From: Candidatus Zymogenaceae bacterium
GTDB lineage: Bacteria > Desulfobacterota > Zymogenia > Zymogenales > Zymogenaceae
DNA: 64,000 bases
Reading direction: 5' to 3'
NCBI GenBank assembly: GCA_016931225.1
Contig: JAFGFE010000002.1
Coordinates: 54,144 to 118,143 of the forward strand
Position numbers and translations under genes: made by a program. Below the pieces are notes generated by a model that was not told the DNA's origin, searched no databases, and worked only from the letters and a program-made list of their open reading frames with translations. The first letter of the stretch is position 1; each line of letters starts with the position of its first letter. Below are positions 9,252-17,351 of the stretch, in pieces.

Positions 9252-9674
9252 ATGAATATCAAGGAAATAAAGGACATTATTAAGGCGATTGAGGGTACGG
9301 ATATCTCGGAGATTGATGTTCATAGCGCAGGTGATCGCATCAGGATACGAAGATACCTCGGTGAAGTATCGGCGCCTGAAAAAAAATCATCAAAGGCAAA
9401 AAGAAAAAGCGACGGTGTGCCCGACAATGTTGATCTTCTCTCTGTTACATCGCCGCTGGTGGGCACCTTCTATCGCTCATCCGCTCTCGATTCACCTCCG
9501 TTCGTGGAGGTCGGCCAGGAAGTCAGAAAGGGCGATGTGCTGTGTATCGTCGAGTCAATGAAACTGATGAACGAGGTCGAAACTGAAGTAGACGGTGTGA
9601 TAGTCTCTATACTGGTTGAGAACGGCCAGCCGGTGGAATACGGACAGTCGCTTTTTCTGCTGGAACCCCTCTAA
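9252..9674 (+). CDS. accB: Biotin carboxyl carrier protein of acetyl-CoA carboxylase
   Basis: 140 residues. The N-terminal helix [13 protein letters not shown] is followed by a charged linker (about 42-62), then a biotinyl domain. The biotin-accepting Lys104 sits in ESMKLMNEV. Carries carboxybiotin between AccC and the carboxyltransferase in the first step of fatty-acid synthesis. Good ribosome site (CAGGGAG). Only 24 bases separate it from accC. accA and accD are not in the window. Confidence 0.96.
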   Translation: MNIKEIKDIIKAIEGTDISEIDVHSAGDRIRIRRYLGEVSAPEKKSSKAKRKSDGVPDNVDLLSVTSPLVGTFYRSSALDSPPFVEVGQEVRKGDVLCIVESMKLMNEVETEVDGVIVSILVENGQPVEYGQSLFLLEPL

Positions 9675-9698
9675 TATCCCCCTATACTACAGGCATAT

Positions 9699-11033
9699 AT
9701 GTTTGATAAGGTCCTCATTGCCGACAGGGGTGAGATCGCCGTACGGATAATATATTCCCTCAGGGAGATGGGAATAAAAACCGTCGTCGTGTATTCACAA
9801 GCCGATCGTGATTCCCTGCCGGTCATTCTGGCGGATGAGGCGGTCTGCATCGGGCCCGCCGACATCAAGCAAAGCTATCTTAATTTCGCCTCGATCCTCT
9901 CCGCTGCTCATATTACCGGCTCCCAGGCGATACATCCCGGCTACGGTCCCCTTTCTGAAAACCTGGAGTTTGTAGAGGCGTGTGTCGACGGAGGCATCAC
10001 CTTTATCGGGTCTTCGGTGGACTCGATGTCGCTGATGGCCGACAAGCTCGCCGCCAAGCATGCGGCGAAATCCTGCGGTATCCCAGTGGTTCCCGGAAGC
10101 AGACACGTTATCGAGGGCGATCGGGAGGCGCTGGAGGTTGCTGATGAGCTGGGATTCCCGGTGATCATCAAGGCGGTGGGCGGCGGCGGCGGCCGCGGGA
10201 TAAAGGTTGTCGCCGATCGTGTTGATTTTTTGGATACATTCTATCTTGCCAAGCAGGAGACGAAGGAATACCTGAAAAAGCCGGGGATATATGTTGAGAA
10301 GTATCTCGAAAACGCACGGCATATCGAGTTTCAGATACTCTGCGACCACAGGCAGCATGCCATCCACCTTGGAGACAGGGACTGCACCATACAGAGGCGC
10401 TATCAAAAGATAATAGAGGAATCCCCCGCCGCAGGCATTGATGACGATCTGCGAAGGAATATGGGGCAGGCGGCGGTGGATTTCGTGAAATCCGTCGGAT
10501 ACTCCGGTATCGGTACCGTGGAATACTTACTGATGCCCGACGGCTCGTTCTATTTTTCGGAGATGAATACACGCATACAGGTAGAGCATACCGTAACAGA
10601 GATGGTAACCGGGCTGGACGTGGTCAAGCAGCAGTTGGTGATCGCGGCGGGCGATGAGTTGGAGTACGATCAGGATGATATCGTCGTGAGGGGACACGGG
10701 ATAGAATGCCGCATCATGGCGGAAGATCCGTTTCGATTTACTCCATCCACAGGGTGGGTGACAGAGTATATTTCTCCCGGAGGCCCCGGTGTGAGGGTGG
10801 ATTCCGCGGTTTTTTGCGGCGCGTTCGTTAATCCGTTTTATGACTCGCTGATTGCGAAGCTTATTGTTGCAGCGCCGGACAGGCCGAAGGCCATTGAACG
10901 AATGAAAAGGGCCCTCAGTTCATTCATTATAGACGGCATCGAAACGTCCATCCCCATGTGTATGAGAATCATGAACGATCCTCAATTCAGCAAGGGATAT
11001 GTCAATGGATCGTTTATAAATCAATACATCTAA
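9699..11033 (+). CDS. accC: Biotin carboxylase subunit of acetyl-CoA carboxylase
   Basis: ATP-grasp enzyme that carboxylates biotin on AccB. 444 residues. Seen: N-terminal KVLIADRGEIAVRII, the glycine-rich ATP loop GGGGGRGIK near residue 161, the HIEFQILCD region, and the active-site block EMNTRIQVEHTVTEM. The usual length is about 445-450, so complete. The ribosome site is weak, consistent with coupling to accB. A likely terminator follows. Confidence 0.96.
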   Translation: MFDKVLIADRGEIAVRIIYSLREMGIKTVVVYSQADRDSLPVILADEAVCIGPADIKQSYLNFASILSAAHITGSQAIHPGYGPLSENLEFVEACVDGGITFIGSSVDSMSLMADKLAAKHAAKSCGIPVVPGSRHVIEGDREALEVADELGFPVIIKAVGGGGGRGIKVVADRVDFLDTFYLAKQETKEYLKKPGIYVEKYLENARHIEFQILCDHRQHAIHLGDRDCTIQRRYQKIIEESPAAGIDDDLRRNMGQAAVDFVKSVGYSGIGTVEYLLMPDGSFYFSEMNTRIQVEHTVTEMVTGLDVVKQQLVIAAGDELEYDQDDIVVRGHGIECRIMAEDPFRFTPSTGWVTEYISPGGPGVRVDSAVFCGAFVNPFYDSLIAKLIVAAPDRPKAIERMKRALSSFIIDGIETSIPMCMRIMNDPQFSKGYVNGSFINQYI

Positions 11034-11059
11034 CGCCTTTTTCGCTCATGGAATAATTC

Positions 11060-11092
11060 ACAAAGGCCCTTCCTTCTCTCCCTTTGTTTTTT
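11060..11092 (+). terminator. Probable terminator after accC
   Basis: ACAAAGG (11060-11066) pairs with CCTTTGT (11081-11087) around a 14-base pyrimidine loop, followed by TTTTTT. The stem is fairly AT-rich. Confidence 0.55.
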
Positions 11093-11129
11093 ACGTGTCT
11101 GTGTCGATTCATTTGAGGTATTATATCTA

Positions 11130-11158
11130 TTGACTTTTACTGCGCGATATAGTATTTT
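11130..11158 (+). promoter_or_regulatory. Promoter of the second TPR gene
   Basis: TTGACT (11130-11135), a 17-base spacer and TATTTT (11153-11158), ending 30 bases before the ATG. A good sigma-70 type match in an AT-rich gap. Confidence 0.6.
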
Positions 11159-11188
11159 CATATCATTGCTTTGTAATAACGGGATATT

Positions 11189-13711
11189 ATGGCCTTTGAT
11201 AAGAACAAGGCGACGCTGGCTGCGCAGAAGTATTTGCAGAAGGGTCAGTACGATCGGGCTATCAGAGAATATGAACGGATTTTAAAGGAAGATCCGAAGG
11301 ATATAAAGGTTCGTCAAAAGCTTGGTGATCTCCATGCCCGAGAGGATAAAAAAGAAGAAGCCATCGCCGAATATAACTATGTGGCCAAATATTATTCGGA
11401 TGACGGATTCTATCTTCGGGCTATCGCCGTTTACAAGCAAATTCTCAAGATTGATCCCTCCCAAATACATATAAATCTCAAGCTCGCGGAACTCTATCAT
11501 CAGCAGAATCTCCTCGGTGATTCAATTAAGCAGTATCAGCTGGTATATTCCCATTATGAGCGAAAGGGAGAGACCAGAAAAGCCCTTGACACGCTTTCCA
11601 CCATGTCAGAAATGACACCGGAAAACCTGTCATTGCGGTTCAAGCTTGCCGATGCCTATTACCAGAGCGGGTATGAGGATCGCGGAATTGAGGAATATAT
11701 CAATCTGGGGAAGATCCTCAAGGAGCAGAACCGGATCGACGATCTCGTCAACCTGTACGAAAAACTGGTCAACAGGGCATCCAACAAGATCGAGTTGCTT
11801 ACCGATCTTGCGGATATATATATAAAGAAGGGCCGTCTTGATATCGCCTCCGCCCGTCTCGATATGGGGCTCAAGAACGCTCCCGAAGATAAACGCCTGC
11901 TGCACCTCAAGGCGAAGATTCATCTTCATAAAAATGAGCTTGAGCCTGCAAGCCAGTATCTCAGGAAAATAATCAAGGTTGACCCGGAATTTATAGAGGC
12001 GAAAGTGACTCTTGCCGATGTATACGAAAAACTCGGCAAGAGAGACATCCTGAAAGACCTGTACACCCAGTTGATGCTTCATTTCAGAAGTAAGGGTCAG
12101 GAAGAACGAGCGAATCATTTCAAGGCGCTCTATGAAAATATTACAAGCTCGCTTGCCTCGGATATTACCGATGAGGGCCTCCCCTCCGAACTGCGCTCCG
12201 TATCGGATTTTGGGGGAATGGAGGATTTCGCCGATTCCGGGGATTTCGGAGAAGCGGAAATTATCACGGACGCCGTAGAGGCGGATGTCATTGAGGCCGA
12301 TATTCTTGAGGATGTGGCCGTTGTTGAGGTCATCGATGAGGTTCAGGGTGACGTCGGAGGGGAAACCCTGGACAGTGAAGGCAATCTTCTGATGCTCAAG
12401 ATCGATACCTATGTTAAGTACGGTCAGGTGAAAGAAGCGGCGCGGGCCCTCGAAGACTATATTTCCAGGCAGCCGCGTTATTCCATCCCCCGCAGGCGAC
12501 TTGTCACGTTGTATGACGAATTACTGCAGGCGGGTGAGAAGGACAGGGATTATCTCCGCTTGAAGAATGAACAGCAGCAATTCCTTCAAACGGGTTCGCA
12601 TCCCGACATACAGCCTGTTGTGGAATTTGAAACCGGCGTGGATTTCTCCGGACTGAGCATGGATGGTGAGCCTTCCGTTGAGGTTGTCGAAGATTTTGAG
12701 GTGCTCGTTGACGATCAGGTCGATATCGGCGGTTTTCACGACGAGGTGGTCGTTGACGCGGGTGATGCCATCGAGATAGTCGATGAAGTAGAGATGGGTG
12801 AGATTGGCGTCGAGCCCATAGAGATAGAGGCCGATGGTCTGGATGGAGGCTTCGAGTATATTGCAAACGAACCCGAAGTAATTACCGAGGAGGTGGAATT
12901 CGAGCACGTTCCCCCGGTGGGGCATGCCGGTGCTTCTTCCGGCGTGGAATCCCGGCTGATTAATATGGCGCCGGATGACGAACCCTTGCCTGAAGGTGAG
13001 GACTATTTTGATCTCGCCAGGGAGTTGGAAGGCGTTGTTCTTGATGACGATCTTCAAATCGAATCCAAGGGCGGCGCGGGACTGCTGGGGGAGGACGAAC
13101 ATATCTCCTTTGAGGATGTGTTTGATGAATTCAAGCGTGGTGTGGAAAAACAATTTGGGAAAGAGGATTACGATACTTACTATAACCTCGGCATCGCATA
13201 TCGAGAAATGGGGCTTTATGATGATGCCATCAGCTCGTTGCAAACGTCCGTCAACGATCCGAAACGAAGGCTCGACAGCTTTATACTCCTCGGAGTGACG
13301 CACCGGGATATCGGTGAGCTGGAAAAGAGCATCGATTATTTTCGTGAAGCTCTCGATTCCCCTGGAATCCAGCCCGATGAGAGCCTCGGGCTGAAATACG
13401 AATTGGCCCTGTCGTATGAAATGGCGGGGGAGATAGACATGGCGCTTCCTCTGTACACGGAAATATACAGCCAGAATTCCCGCTTTCGGGAAATCTCCGA
13501 AAAGCTGGAGTTGCTCAAAAAGGGTGGAGTGGTTGAGAATGCTGTGCCGACCGTTGATGTTCACACAATACCGGCGGAAATGCCCACTGTGCGGGAAGAA
13601 GAGGTAGTGCCGGACATGTCCACTGTACGGGAAGAAGAGATCCAACGGAAGACAAAAGAAAGTGAAGATCCAAAACCTCAGAGGCCGAAAAGCAAAATTT
13701 CATATATATAG
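11189..13711 (+). CDS. Large TPR scaffold protein
   Basis: 840 residues, no signal peptide. Residues about 10-330 are an array of TPRs (KYLQKGQYDRAIREYERILKEDP, then DGFYLRAIAVYKQILKIDP and more). Residues about 345-640 are an acidic linker rich in D, E and V with one TPR-like helix pair near 395-425. Residues about 640-770 form a second TPR block (DTYYNLGIAYREMGLYDDAI). The tail has two PTVREEE-like copies and ends in KISYI. Same design as the protein at 3691-6540 but not a recent duplicate. Followed closely by an ExeA-like ATPase, suggesting a shared job, perhaps in envelope or pilus assembly; function unproven. Confidence 0.88.
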   Translation: MAFDKNKATLAAQKYLQKGQYDRAIREYERILKEDPKDIKVRQKLGDLHAREDKKEEAIAEYNYVAKYYSDDGFYLRAIAVYKQILKIDPSQIHINLKLAELYHQQNLLGDSIKQYQLVYSHYERKGETRKALDTLSTMSEMTPENLSLRFKLADAYYQSGYEDRGIEEYINLGKILKEQNRIDDLVNLYEKLVNRASNKIELLTDLADIYIKKGRLDIASARLDMGLKNAPEDKRLLHLKAKIHLHKNELEPASQYLRKIIKVDPEFIEAKVTLADVYEKLGKRDILKDLYTQLMLHFRSKGQEERANHFKALYENITSSLASDITDEGLPSELRSVSDFGGMEDFADSGDFGEAEIITDAVEADVIEADILEDVAVVEVIDEVQGDVGGETLDSEGNLLMLKIDTYVKYGQVKEAARALEDYISRQPRYSIPRRRLVTLYDELLQAGEKDRDYLRLKNEQQQFLQTGSHPDIQPVVEFETGVDFSGLSMDGEPSVEVVEDFEVLVDDQVDIGGFHDEVVVDAGDAIEIVDEVEMGEIGVEPIEIEADGLDGGFEYIANEPEVITEEVEFEHVPPVGHAGASSGVESRLINMAPDDEPLPEGEDYFDLARELEGVVLDDDLQIESKGGAGLLGEDEHISFEDVFDEFKRGVEKQFGKEDYDTYYNLGIAYREMGLYDDAISSLQTSVNDPKRRLDSFILLGVTHRDIGELEKSIDYFREALDSPGIQPDESLGLKYELALSYEMAGEIDMALPLYTEIYSQNSRFREISEKLELLKKGGVVENAVPTVDVHTIPAEMPTVREEEVVPDMSTVREEEIQRKTKESEDPKPQRPKSKISYI

Positions 13712-13793
13712 CAACTCCGCATAATTGTGTATCGTCTTTTTTTGTTGCAATTCCTGACAACGATACGCCTAACATACATATATTGCAGAAGTA

Positions 13794-14819
13794 ATGCAGC
13801 ATTACAAATACTATGGAATGAATCTGGAGCCGTTTTCCAATACACCGGATAGCAGGTTTTACTACAACAGCGACCAGCATTCCAATGCTCTTGCAAAGTT
13901 GAGCTATGCAACCAAGTCGATGAAGGGTCTTGCGGTGCTCATGGGAGATGTGGGCACCGGAAAAACAACCATCGCTCGGAAGCTTCTCAATATGCTTTCC
14001 GAGGATGAGTATGAAGCGTCGATGTTGGTGATTATTCATACAAAAATTACCGCGGATTGGCTCCTGGCGAAGATCGCAGTGCAGTTGGGCATCGATAATC
14101 CTGCGGAAGAAAAGGTAAAGCTCCTCAGCCAGGTTTTTGAGAGATTGGTGGAGATAACCGAGGAGGGGAGATCGGCGGTTATCCTGGTGGATGAGGCACA
14201 GATGCTCAAGGATCGGGAAATCATGGAGGAGTTTCGCGGTCTTCTCAACCTCGAGATACCGGGTAAAAAGTTTGTCACGTTTGTTTTTTTTGGACTTCCG
14301 GATCTGGAAAATAATCTGAAACAGGATGAACCGCTCAATCAGCGCGTCGCCATGCGCTATCGCCTCGGCCACTTCAATCTGGGCTCAACGGAAAACTACA
14401 TCAAACATCGCCTGAAAGTCGCCGGTGCGACCAGAATGCTCTTCACCAGCGAGGCCATTGAATCGATTCAGGTATATTCCACCGGGATTCCGCGTCTGAT
14501 AAACAATATCTGCGACAACGCCCTTCTAGAGGGAATGCTCTCGAAGTCTGATCTGATCGGAAGGGCTATCATCGAAAAGGTCGCCGGCGAGCTGGGGCTC
14601 TCACGGGCTTCGAAAGATTTACTTCAGGAGATAGAATCCCAGAAGTATACACGGGATGTAGAACCGATGAAGACAGACGACGCGCAGCAGTCGATGTCAG
14701 GGCGGATCTCGTCTCCGGCAACCCCCATGGAGGGATTGTCGTCATCGAGGGAACAGGGTTCCGACGGAGAGGATAAGATAGAGATTGATAAAATCCTCGA
14801 TTCTCTTGATATAGAGTAG
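13794..14819 (+). CDS. ExeA/MshM-like AAA ATPase
   Basis: 341 residues. The N-terminal MQHYKYYGMNLEPFSNTPDSRFYY matches the opening typical of ExeA-type ATPases. Walker A GDVGTGKT at 51-58, Walker B VILVDEAQ at 129-136, sensor/arginine region GLPDLENNL...LNQRVAMRYRL, and GIPRLINNICDNALL near 222. In this family the ATPase helps assemble secretins (with GspB) or type IV pili. Here a secretin gene lies 13 kb upstream, so a link to PilQ is plausible inference. Unlike full ExeA there is no C-terminal peptidoglycan-binding domain or membrane segment; the last 70 residues look disordered. Confidence 0.85.
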   Translation: MQHYKYYGMNLEPFSNTPDSRFYYNSDQHSNALAKLSYATKSMKGLAVLMGDVGTGKTTIARKLLNMLSEDEYEASMLVIIHTKITADWLLAKIAVQLGIDNPAEEKVKLLSQVFERLVEITEEGRSAVILVDEAQMLKDREIMEEFRGLLNLEIPGKKFVTFVFFGLPDLENNLKQDEPLNQRVAMRYRLGHFNLGSTENYIKHRLKVAGATRMLFTSEAIESIQVYSTGIPRLINNICDNALLEGMLSKSDLIGRAIIEKVAGELGLSRASKDLLQEIESQKYTRDVEPMKTDDAQQSMSGRISSPATPMEGLSSSREQGSDGEDKIEIDKILDSLDIE

Positions 14820-14874
14820 TTCCGGATTCCCATGTGATCTCCAAATAGTATCATGCCTGGAAGAAATAAATAGT

Positions 14875-14903
14875 TTGACAAATTCTTTTATAGGCATTAT
14901 ATT
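14875..14903 (+). promoter_or_regulatory. Strong promoter of tRNA-Gly
   Basis: TTGACA (14875-14880), exactly 17 bases, then TATATT (14898-14903); the tRNA begins 26 bases later. Near-consensus sigma-70 promoter, as expected for a stable RNA. Confidence 0.85.
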
Positions 14904-14928
14904 GCTTGTTTGGTAAACTGTTGCTCGT

Positions 14929-15004
14929 GCGGGCATAACTCAGTTGGTAGAGTGCAAGCTTCCCAAGCTTGATGTCGCGGGTTCGAATCCCGTTGCCCGC
15001 TCCA
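14929..15004 (+). tRNA. tRNA-Gly (anticodon CCC)
   Basis: 76 bases with encoded CCA. The acceptor stem GCGGGCA/TGCCCGC, D stem ACTC/GAGT, anticodon stem CAAGC/GCTTG and T stem GCGGG/CCCGT all pair. The anticodon loop is TTCCCAA, so positions 34-36 are CCC, reading GGG. T-loop TTCGAAT. Flanked by its own promoter and terminator. Confidence 0.96.
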
Positions 15005-15074
15005 ATCGCTTTATTGTGGTTTTATGGAATGTGCGTGATGCAGTAGTGGCGATTTCGGGTCTGCTTTTTCTTCG

Positions 15075-15101
15075 AAAGCGGGCTCTTTGCCCGCTTTTTT
15101 A
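15075..15101 (+). terminator. Terminator after tRNA-Gly
   Basis: AGCGGGC (15077-15083) pairs with GCCCGCT (15089-15095) around a 5-base loop, followed by six T. Confidence 0.85.
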
Positions 15102-15113
15102 TATGCGGCGACT

Positions 15114-15142
15114 TTGTCACATAGTCGTTGTTCTTTTATAGG
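15114..15142 (+). promoter_or_regulatory. Possible promoter of the rimP-nusA-infB operon
   Basis: TTGTCA (15114-15119), 17 bases, TATAGG (15137-15142), located just after the tRNA terminator and 57 bases before rimP. Confidence 0.5.
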
Positions 15143-15198
15143 ATTTCAACGGAATACGATCTCATCGGTGTAAACAGGTCGTCAAGGATTTTCGAATC

Positions 15199-15669
15199 AT
15201 GCGGGAGAATCGAACCGATCCGTTGAAAGAGGTGCTTTGGCTATTGGGCGAGAAGGCGTGCGAGGTGCATGGCTGTCGCCTGGTCGAAATAGAGCTGCAT
15301 CGGAGTCAGGGGAGATGGCTGGTTCGTTTCTATATCGACAAGGATACGAACATTACCGTTGATGAATGTGCCGAGGTCAGTCAGACCCTTGATAGATACC
15401 TGGAGGCTCGAGACCCGATAGACACGCCGTATACCCTGGAGGTCTCTTCGCCCGGCATTGATCGGCCTCTCAGAAAAGAGGAGGATTTTAAGGAGTATGT
15501 GGGCAAGAATATCAGGGTGAGCGTATTTTCTCCCATCGATGGGAGAAAGAATTTTTCCGGCCGACTTATGGATGTGGCCGACGGAATTATCAGTGTTCAA
15601 GTGGAGACGGACATGTGTGTTCGTATTGCGCTTGACGATGTTAAAAAGGCTCGATTGAAGAGCAATTAA
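15199..15669 (+). CDS. rimP: Ribosome maturation factor RimP
   Basis: 156 residues. The N-terminal domain contains CEVHGCRLVEIELHRSQGRWLVRFYID and VTVDECAEVSQ-like sequence, then the hallmark LEVSSPGIDRPL, then a C-terminal SH3-like domain ending DVKKARLKSN. Acts in 30S subunit maturation. AAGGA lies about 9 bases upstream of the ATG. First gene of the conserved rimP-nusA-infB operon. Confidence 0.95.
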   Translation: MRENRTDPLKEVLWLLGEKACEVHGCRLVEIELHRSQGRWLVRFYIDKDTNITVDECAEVSQTLDRYLEARDPIDTPYTLEVSSPGIDRPLRKEEDFKEYVGKNIRVSVFSPIDGRKNFSGRLMDVADGIISVQVETDMCVRIALDDVKKARLKSN

Positions 15670-15694
15670 CACGAACGGTGGGTATATTAAGGGA

Positions 15695-17236
15695 ATGTAC
15701 TCGAATTTAAACCACGTACTGGAACAGGTCGAGAAAGAGAAGGGGATCGATAAGCAGGTCCTCATCGAGGCCATTGAATCGGCGATGCTGACCGCCGCTA
15801 ATAAGAAATTCGGTAACCAGCGGGAAATTGAGGCGTCGTTTAACGAGGAACTGGGTGAGGTCGAGCTGTTCGAGTTCAAGGAAGTGGTTGAGGAAGTTAC
15901 CGATCCAATGACCGAAATTTCCCTCGAGGATGCGGTCCAGTCCGATCCGGAAGCGGTCTTGGGGGACGTGCTCGGCTTCAAGCTTGATATCTCTGATTTC
16001 GGCAGGATCGCGGCCCAGACCGCAAAGCAGGTTATCATCCAGAAGGTGAGGAACGCGGAACGGGAAAACATCTACGAGGAATACAAGGATCGAGTCAACG
16101 AACTGATCACCGGTATGGTCCAGCGCTTCGAGCGAGGCAATATCTACGTGAATCTCGGTCGGGCGGAGGCGATCATACCCTCCAAGGAACAGGTGCCCCG
16201 AGAGGGCTATCGCCAGGGAGACCGCATCAGGGCCTACATCCTCGACGTTCTCCGGGAATCGAAGGGCCCTCAGATTATCATGTCACGTACGCACCCGGGT
16301 CTTCTGGTCAAACTGTTCGAGCTGGAGGTGCCGGAGATAAGCGAGGGTATCGTGAAGATAATGGGCGCGGCCCGGGAGCCGGGGGAGCGCTCCAAGATCG
16401 CCGTGTATTCCACGGATCGTGATGTCGATCCGGTGGGCGCTTGTGTCGGCATCAAGGGATCACGGGTGCAGAGCATCGTGCAGGAGCTCAGGGGCGAAAA
16501 GATAGATATTGTGCCCTGGGATGAAGACACGGTCAAGTTCGTCTGTAACGCCCTGTCCCCGGCCGAGGTCACGGAAGTGATTTTCGAAGAAGACGTCCGG
16601 GAAATGGAGATTATCGTCGCCGATGACCAGTTATCCCTCGCCATTGGGAAGAAGGGACAGAATGTCAGACTCGCCTCGAAGCTTGTCGGATGGAAGCTGG
16701 ACATCAAGAGCGCTTCGAAAAAGGAAAAGCAGTTCGCCGAGGTCATCTACGCCCTGGGTGCGATACCCGGAGTGGGTATAGCAACCGCGCAGATTCTGTA
16801 TGAGGCGGGGATCATGTCGGTCTCCGATGTTGTTGAATCCGGCCCGGAATTTCTTTCCAGCATTCCAAGCTTGGGGCAGAAAAAGGCCGAGAGTATCTAC
16901 GCCGTCGCACTGGATATCGTCGAGGGGCGGGAACCGGTCCGAAGCGTTGAAGATATTGAAGAAACAGACACCGACACCGCAGAGGCGGAGGCCCCCGCAC
17001 CCAGCGGTGGGGCGGCCTCGGTGGATGAACCGACGGAATCGGTGGAATCGTCTCTCAAGGACCTTGACGGCGTGGGTGATAAGATGCTGGAAACCCTGAT
17101 TCAGGCGGGCTTCGATACCATAGAAAAGATCGCCCAAAGCGACGCCGAGACCCTCAGCGATCTTCCCGGTATAGGGCAGAAGAAAGCGGAAGCGCTCATC
17201 GAGTCGGCCCGTGCCCGTGGCGATAAGGATATGTGA
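15695..17236 (+). CDS. nusA: Transcription termination/antitermination factor NusA
   Basis: 513 residues. The N-terminal RNA-polymerase-binding domain covers 1-125, S1 about 130-200 (GMVQRFERGNIYVNLGRAEAIIP), and two KH domains follow to about 345 (VGACVGIKGSRVQSIVQEL and IGKKGQNVRLASKLVGW). The C-terminus has two helix-hairpin-helix modules (AIPGVGIATAQILYEAG; LPGIGQKKAEALIESA) joined by an acidic linker. Modulates pausing, termination and antitermination. No YlxR gene sits between it and infB, a small departure from a common order. Confidence 0.96.
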   Translation: MYSNLNHVLEQVEKEKGIDKQVLIEAIESAMLTAANKKFGNQREIEASFNEELGEVELFEFKEVVEEVTDPMTEISLEDAVQSDPEAVLGDVLGFKLDISDFGRIAAQTAKQVIIQKVRNAERENIYEEYKDRVNELITGMVQRFERGNIYVNLGRAEAIIPSKEQVPREGYRQGDRIRAYILDVLRESKGPQIIMSRTHPGLLVKLFELEVPEISEGIVKIMGAAREPGERSKIAVYSTDRDVDPVGACVGIKGSRVQSIVQELRGEKIDIVPWDEDTVKFVCNALSPAEVTEVIFEEDVREMEIIVADDQLSLAIGKKGQNVRLASKLVGWKLDIKSASKKEKQFAEVIYALGAIPGVGIATAQILYEAGIMSVSDVVESGPEFLSSIPSLGQKKAESIYAVALDIVEGREPVRSVEDIEETDTDTAEAEAPAPSGGAASVDEPTESVESSLKDLDGVGDKMLETLIQAGFDTIEKIAQSDAETLSDLPGIGQKKAEALIESARARGDKDM

Positions 17237-17351
17237 AATCACACAGGATATTACGCGATGATGTAATACGTGTGTGTTGAAATGTATATATACCCGGAAC
17301 GACCGGGTTTGTATCGCGAAACGGACCAGTTGTTTTCGTATAGTAGGAATA

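Noticed and set aside
14929..15004. tRNA-Gly as an integration site
   Set aside because: No integrase and no repeated tRNA 3' end were seen on either side.
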